A stretch of DNA of 9,121 nucleotides. It comes from Calditrichia bacterium (GTDB taxonomy: Bacteria; Calditrichota; Calditrichia; RBG-13-44-9; J042). Numbering within the stretch: the stretch's first letter is position 1; each line of letters starts with the position of its first letter. Of this stretch, positions 7,090-9,121 are shown one piece after another. The notes under the pieces are model-generated. The model was not told the origin of the DNA and made no database searches. It was given only the letters and a program-made list of their open reading frames with translations. The DNA lies in NCBI GenBank assembly GCA_030430345.1, contig JAUIFT010000054.1, positions 1 to 9,121 on the forward strand. Direction: 5' to 3'. A program made the translations under genes and the position numbers.

Positions 7090-7554
7090 CTAACGGGTTT
7101 TGTAAGATTTTTCCAGCCGTTTCATTTCCCGATGCTGCTCCCGTTCGGCAATATCTTTTCGTTTATCATATTTGCGTTTACCGGTAGCCAGTCCCAATTC
7201 CAGCTTCGCCCATCCCCGTTTGAAATACACTTTCAGGGGAATCAAAGTGACCCCTTTTTCGAGCACTTTCCGGTGAATTTTCCGCAGCTCTTCCTTCTTT
7301 AGTAAGAGCTTACGTTGCGCATTGGGTTTATGGGTGACATAACCGGCATTTTCATACAAGCTGATGTGCATCCCGATGACCCAAAGTTCATCTTTAATGA
7401 AGCGGGCGTAACTATCCTGCAAGTTGCATTTGCCAGCTCGCAGGGATTTTACCTCCGTTCCTTTCAGGACCAGACCGGTTTCGACAGTCTCAATAATATG
7501 ATAATCGAAGCGGGCCTTCTTGTTTGTAGTGATAATTTTAATATTGTCGCTCAT
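7090..7554 (-). CDS. smpB: SsrA-binding protein SmpB
   Basis: 154 residues, normal length. SmpB binds tmRNA (ssrA) and brings it to stalled ribosomes, so that the incomplete protein is tagged and the ribosome released (trans-translation). The oligonucleotide-binding barrel shows ETGLVLKGTEVKSLRAGK (25-42), DSYARF (47-52), HIS (63-65), QRKLLLKKEEL (80-90), TLIPLKVYFKRGWAKLELGLATGKRKYDKR (103-132) and the basic tail to 154 that enters the ribosome. The stretch HKPNAQRKLLL differs from the more usual HxPxRxRKLLL, a mild variation. No strong ribosome-binding site precedes the ATG; GAGAA near 7560-7564 is weak. An ATG at 7567 is out of frame. The start fits the family's N-terminus. A good promoter lies 27 nt upstream, and tyrS follows after 28 bp. 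The tmRNA gene is not in the window. Confidence 0.98.
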   Translation of the reverse strand: MSDNIKIITTNKKARFDYHIIETVETGLVLKGTEVKSLRAGKCNLQDSYARFIKDELWVIGMHISLYENAGYVTHKPNAQRKLLLKKEELRKIHRKVLEKGVTLIPLKVYFKRGWAKLELGLATGKRKYDKRKDIAEREQHREMKRLEKSYKTR

Positions 7555-7580
7555 GGTGTATTCTCATTGGTGAAACGTTG

Positions 7581-7609
7581 AAGATAGAACATCACCACCC
7601 GATTTTCAA
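7581..7609 (-). promoter_or_regulatory. Sigma70-type promoter for smpB-tyrS
   Basis: On the minus strand TTGAAA (complement of 7604-7609; five of six consensus bases) and TATCTT (complement of 7581-7586; four of six) are spaced exactly 17 nt apart. They lie in the 68-bp comF-smpB gap, giving a leader of roughly 20 nt before smpB. This would let smpB and tyrS be transcribed independently of comF. Confidence 0.5.
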
Positions 7610-7622
7610 GTAAAATGTATGA

Positions 7623-8351
7623 TTATTCTGCCGCTGAAAGTGCATCATCGCTTTTCTGAAGCGGGGTAGCGAAGGCAAGCCCGATAACCGCTGTAGCACC
7701 ATTCTCTTTCAGCAGCCAGGCACATTCGTTCATGGTGGCGCCGGTAGTATAAACATCGTCCAGCAAAAACACCGTTTTGCCGCTGAGTCGCTGGGAATTA
7801 TGAACCTGGAATGCATCCTTCACATTGAATTGCCGTTGCGTGCGATTTAAACGGGTTTGCGTTGATGTATACCTGGACCGTTGCAGTATCTCGTCTGCGA
7901 GCGGAATAGGCAGCACATCCCGAAATCCCCGGGCAATATGGAGGCTTTGATTATACTCCCGTTCCAACTGGCGCAGCGGATGGATAGGCACCGGAATCAA
8001 TAAGGCCATCTCCGGCACTGCTAGTTGGGAGCGTATTTCCCGCGCGAGAAGCCTGCCGGTCGACTCCGCCAGCCGGGGCATTTTCCGGTATTTGAATCCA
8101 TGAGAGATGCTTTGAATGACGGCGTCGAAATCAAATGGGATGAAAAGATCATCGAGAAAACATTCGGTAAGATCGGCCAAAAGCGTATGGCGGGTGTAGC
8201 TGGAAGGCAAAGGAGATAAGGCTGCCAAACAGCTTGCGCAAATATGAGGAATGTCTGCTTGTGTGGTAATGAGCTGCTCGCAATGGAGGCAAACTGGCGG
8301 AAAGAGCAAATCCGTTAAGGCATTGCAAAAATGGCGTAATATCTCCTGCAT
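7623..8351 (-). CDS. comF: ComF family protein (phosphoribosyltransferase-like)
   Basis: 242 residues from the chosen start. The family is linked to DNA uptake in transformation; a cytoplasmic role with the ComFA helicase is known in Firmicutes, while in other phyla its function is poorly defined. An N-terminal zinc-ribbon-like part has Cys pairs at 21/24 (PPVCLHC) and 38/41 (ICASC). A type I phosphoribosyltransferase domain follows: HGFKYRK (84-90), IPVPIHPLR (119-127), REYNQS (131-136, in place of the usual RGFNQ) and the PRPP loop LLDDVYTTGAT (196-206). The frame also has an ATG at 8429, adding 26 residues. I prefer 8351 because ComF proteins usually begin just before the LLFPP-C segment, a TAAAAT -10-like box lies at 8378-8383, and the longer start codon falls inside a stem-loop. 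Neither start has a clear ribosome-binding site. smpB follows after 68 bp. Confidence 0.9.
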   Translation of the reverse strand: MQEILRHFCNALTDLLFPPVCLHCEQLITTQADIPHICASCLAALSPLPSSYTRHTLLADLTECFLDDLFIPFDFDAVIQSISHGFKYRKMPRLAESTGRLLAREIRSQLAVPEMALLIPVPIHPLRQLEREYNQSLHIARGFRDVLPIPLADEILQRSRYTSTQTRLNRTQRQFNVKDAFQVHNSQRLSGKTVFLLDDVYTTGATMNECAWLLKENGATAVIGLAFATPLQKSDDALSAAE

Positions 8352-8421
8352 ATACAGACATTGGCAGGAAGCGCAGGATTTTAGAAAAAGGAAGGATATT
8401 TTTTGATGGCTTTTATGAATA

Positions 8422-8450
8422 CCCGGCATTCATCTTCGCTGAATACCGGG
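8422..8450. repeat. Stem-loop E, related to stem-loop A
   Basis: CCCGG-C-ATTCA (8422-8432) pairs with TGAAT-A-CCGGG (8440-8450), ten pairs and one mismatch around a 7-nt loop. The segment 8435-8453 aligns with 4721-4743 apart from four bases absent here, and ATACCGGGGTT (8443-8453) is identical. No T-tract follows on the minus strand. Confidence 0.65.
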
Positions 8451-8452
8451 GT

Positions 8453-8516
8453 TCGATGCGGAATCGCTTTGCAGTAAAAGGTTTTGTCGATGGTGGCGCT
8501 GCTTTGCGGTATAAAA
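8453..8516. repeat. Imperfect direct repeat pair upstream of comF
   Basis: Two segments of about 28-30 nt (8453-8480 and 8487-8516) both start TCGATG and, 13-14 nt on, carry GCTTTGCAGTA or GCTTTGCGGTA followed by A-rich sequence. The middles differ. The pair directly adjoins stem-loop E and may belong to the same repeat element. The rest of 8352-8568 is accounted for by stem-loop E and the terminator at 8511. Confidence 0.4.
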
Positions 8517-8549
8517 AATGCCGAAGCAGAGTGTGAATACTTCGGCATT
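8511..8549 (-). terminator. Intrinsic terminator of the right-edge gene
   Basis: AATGCCGAAG (8517-8526) pairs perfectly with CTTCGGCATT (8540-8549), a 10-bp stem with a 13-nt loop. On the minus strand it is followed by a run of T. It lies 19 bp beyond the stop of the right-edge gene and should separate it from comF. Confidence 0.85.
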
Positions 8550-8568
8550 GGATATTTGACATTTATCT

Positions 8569-9121
8569 TTAAAAGTTGTAGCGAAGCGTCAACCGCGGCT
8601 CGATGCGTTCCACCGGCTTGAATACGCCGGTGCCTTCGCCGGCATCATTCTGCAGTTCCCGCCAGTGCCAGCGGTAAAGCATGGTCATAAAAAGAAAGCT
8701 GTTTACCTGATAGCCAACTTCTGCGGTCAGCAGTGAATTGGCATCGAGAGTGCGGGCGTCTTTAATACCGTTTATGCCCGCCTTGTCATAATAAGCGCGT
8801 AGTTCCAGTACCGGAATAAGATTTGGCGCAGAGGCTTCCAGGTGGAGAATACCGCTATTATCGATCCCATTCAGTTTCTGAAAGCTGCCCATCAGGCGAA
8901 TCCGGTTGATGACATGGCCAGAGAGCTGCCCGAAATATCCCTGCGCTTTTTCCGCACTTTGCAGCTGATCGAAGATGCCCATTCTTTGCTCGATAAACCC
9001 TGAGTTCTGGTCGAGCAGTCCGGTTTGCCGGTAAAGCTCATAGAGCGGCCCAAAAAGTCCGGGAATGAATTGCCCGCCAAGAAAACGTCTTTCAAATTTT
9101 CCAATTTTAATAAAATATTTA
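8569..9121 (-). CDS. Probable outer-membrane beta-barrel protein, C-terminal part only
   Basis: The frame is open from the right edge (first whole codon at 9120) to TAA at 8569-8571, giving 184 residues without the N-terminus. I do not recognise a named family. Reading in from the edge it begins KYFIKIGKFERRF. The last 100 or so residues alternate polar and hydrophobic positions in short strands, for example LIPVLELRAYYD, SLLTAEVGYQVN, LFMTMLYRWHWR and RIEPRLTLRYNF. It ends in Phe, the usual outer-membrane barrel insertion signal, so a barrel in a diderm outer membrane is likely. An ATG at 8982 exists, but the frame continues upstream with protein-like sequence (GGQFIPGLFGPLYELYRQTG), so it is probably not the start. 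A strong terminator follows. Confidence 0.7.
   Translation of the reverse strand, partial: KYFIKIGKFERRFLGGQFIPGLFGPLYELYRQTGLLDQNSGFIEQRMGIFDQLQSAEKAQGYFGQLSGHVINRIRLMGSFQKLNGIDNSGILHLEASAPNLIPVLELRAYYDKAGINGIKDARTLDANSLLTAEVGYQVNSFLFMTMLYRWHWRELQNDAGEGTGVFKPVERIEPRLTLRYNF

Noticed and set aside
7555..7622. tmRNA (ssrA) gene near smpB
   Set aside because: The gap is 68 bp and shows no tRNA-like ends or tag ORF; other spacers are also too short.
8892..9104. 70-codon minus-strand ORF at the right edge
   Set aside because: It overlaps the open frame of the probable barrel protein in a different frame and has no supporting features.

Overview
The window is a stretch of bacterial chromosome, mostly housekeeping and cell-envelope genes, with base composition near 50% G+C by eye. 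The organism is probably a Gram-negative (diderm) member of the FCB superphylum, outside the classic Bacteroidota; Calditrichota or KSB1-like lineages would fit. Three things point there: a long orphan-type FtsX/MacB permease of a kind common in FCB genomes, a probable outer-membrane beta-barrel ending in Phe, and secreted LolA-fold and PQQ-like propeller proteins. Several genes have strong Shine-Dalgarno sites (for example CAGGAGGT), which classic Bacteroidota usually lack. The lineage is inference only; no rRNA gene is present.

Left part (1-2003, minus strand): a secreted PQQ-like beta-propeller protein followed by a secreted LolA-fold protein whose C-terminus runs off the left edge. The two are 44 bp apart and look co-transcribed. 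A 284-bp divergent intergenic region (2004-2287) separates them from a plus-strand 789-residue MacB/FtsX-type ABC permease (2288-4657). No ATPase gene is seen with it.

Middle: the permease faces a minus-strand short-chain dehydrogenase of the 2,4-dienoyl-CoA reductase type (4832-5674). The 174 bp between them hold an 8-codon ORF with a strong ribosome-binding site and four consecutive stem-loops.

Right part (minus strand): comF (competence/phosphoribosyltransferase family), smpB (trans-translation) and tyrS (tyrosyl-tRNA synthetase), transcribed in that order. A convincing promoter lies before smpB and a terminator hairpin follows tyrS. A 12-bp direct repeat brackets the tyrS-dehydrogenase spacer, as if about 100 bp had been inserted into a formerly tighter operon. 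At the right edge, the C-terminal part of a probable outer-membrane protein ends at a clear intrinsic terminator (8511-8549). The spacer before comF carries a stem-loop related to one near 4713-4743, suggesting a short dispersed repeat family.

I do not see a defence system, CRISPR array, transposase, prophage, tRNA or rRNA. The genes themselves look ordinary. The most unusual material is in the intergenic spacers.
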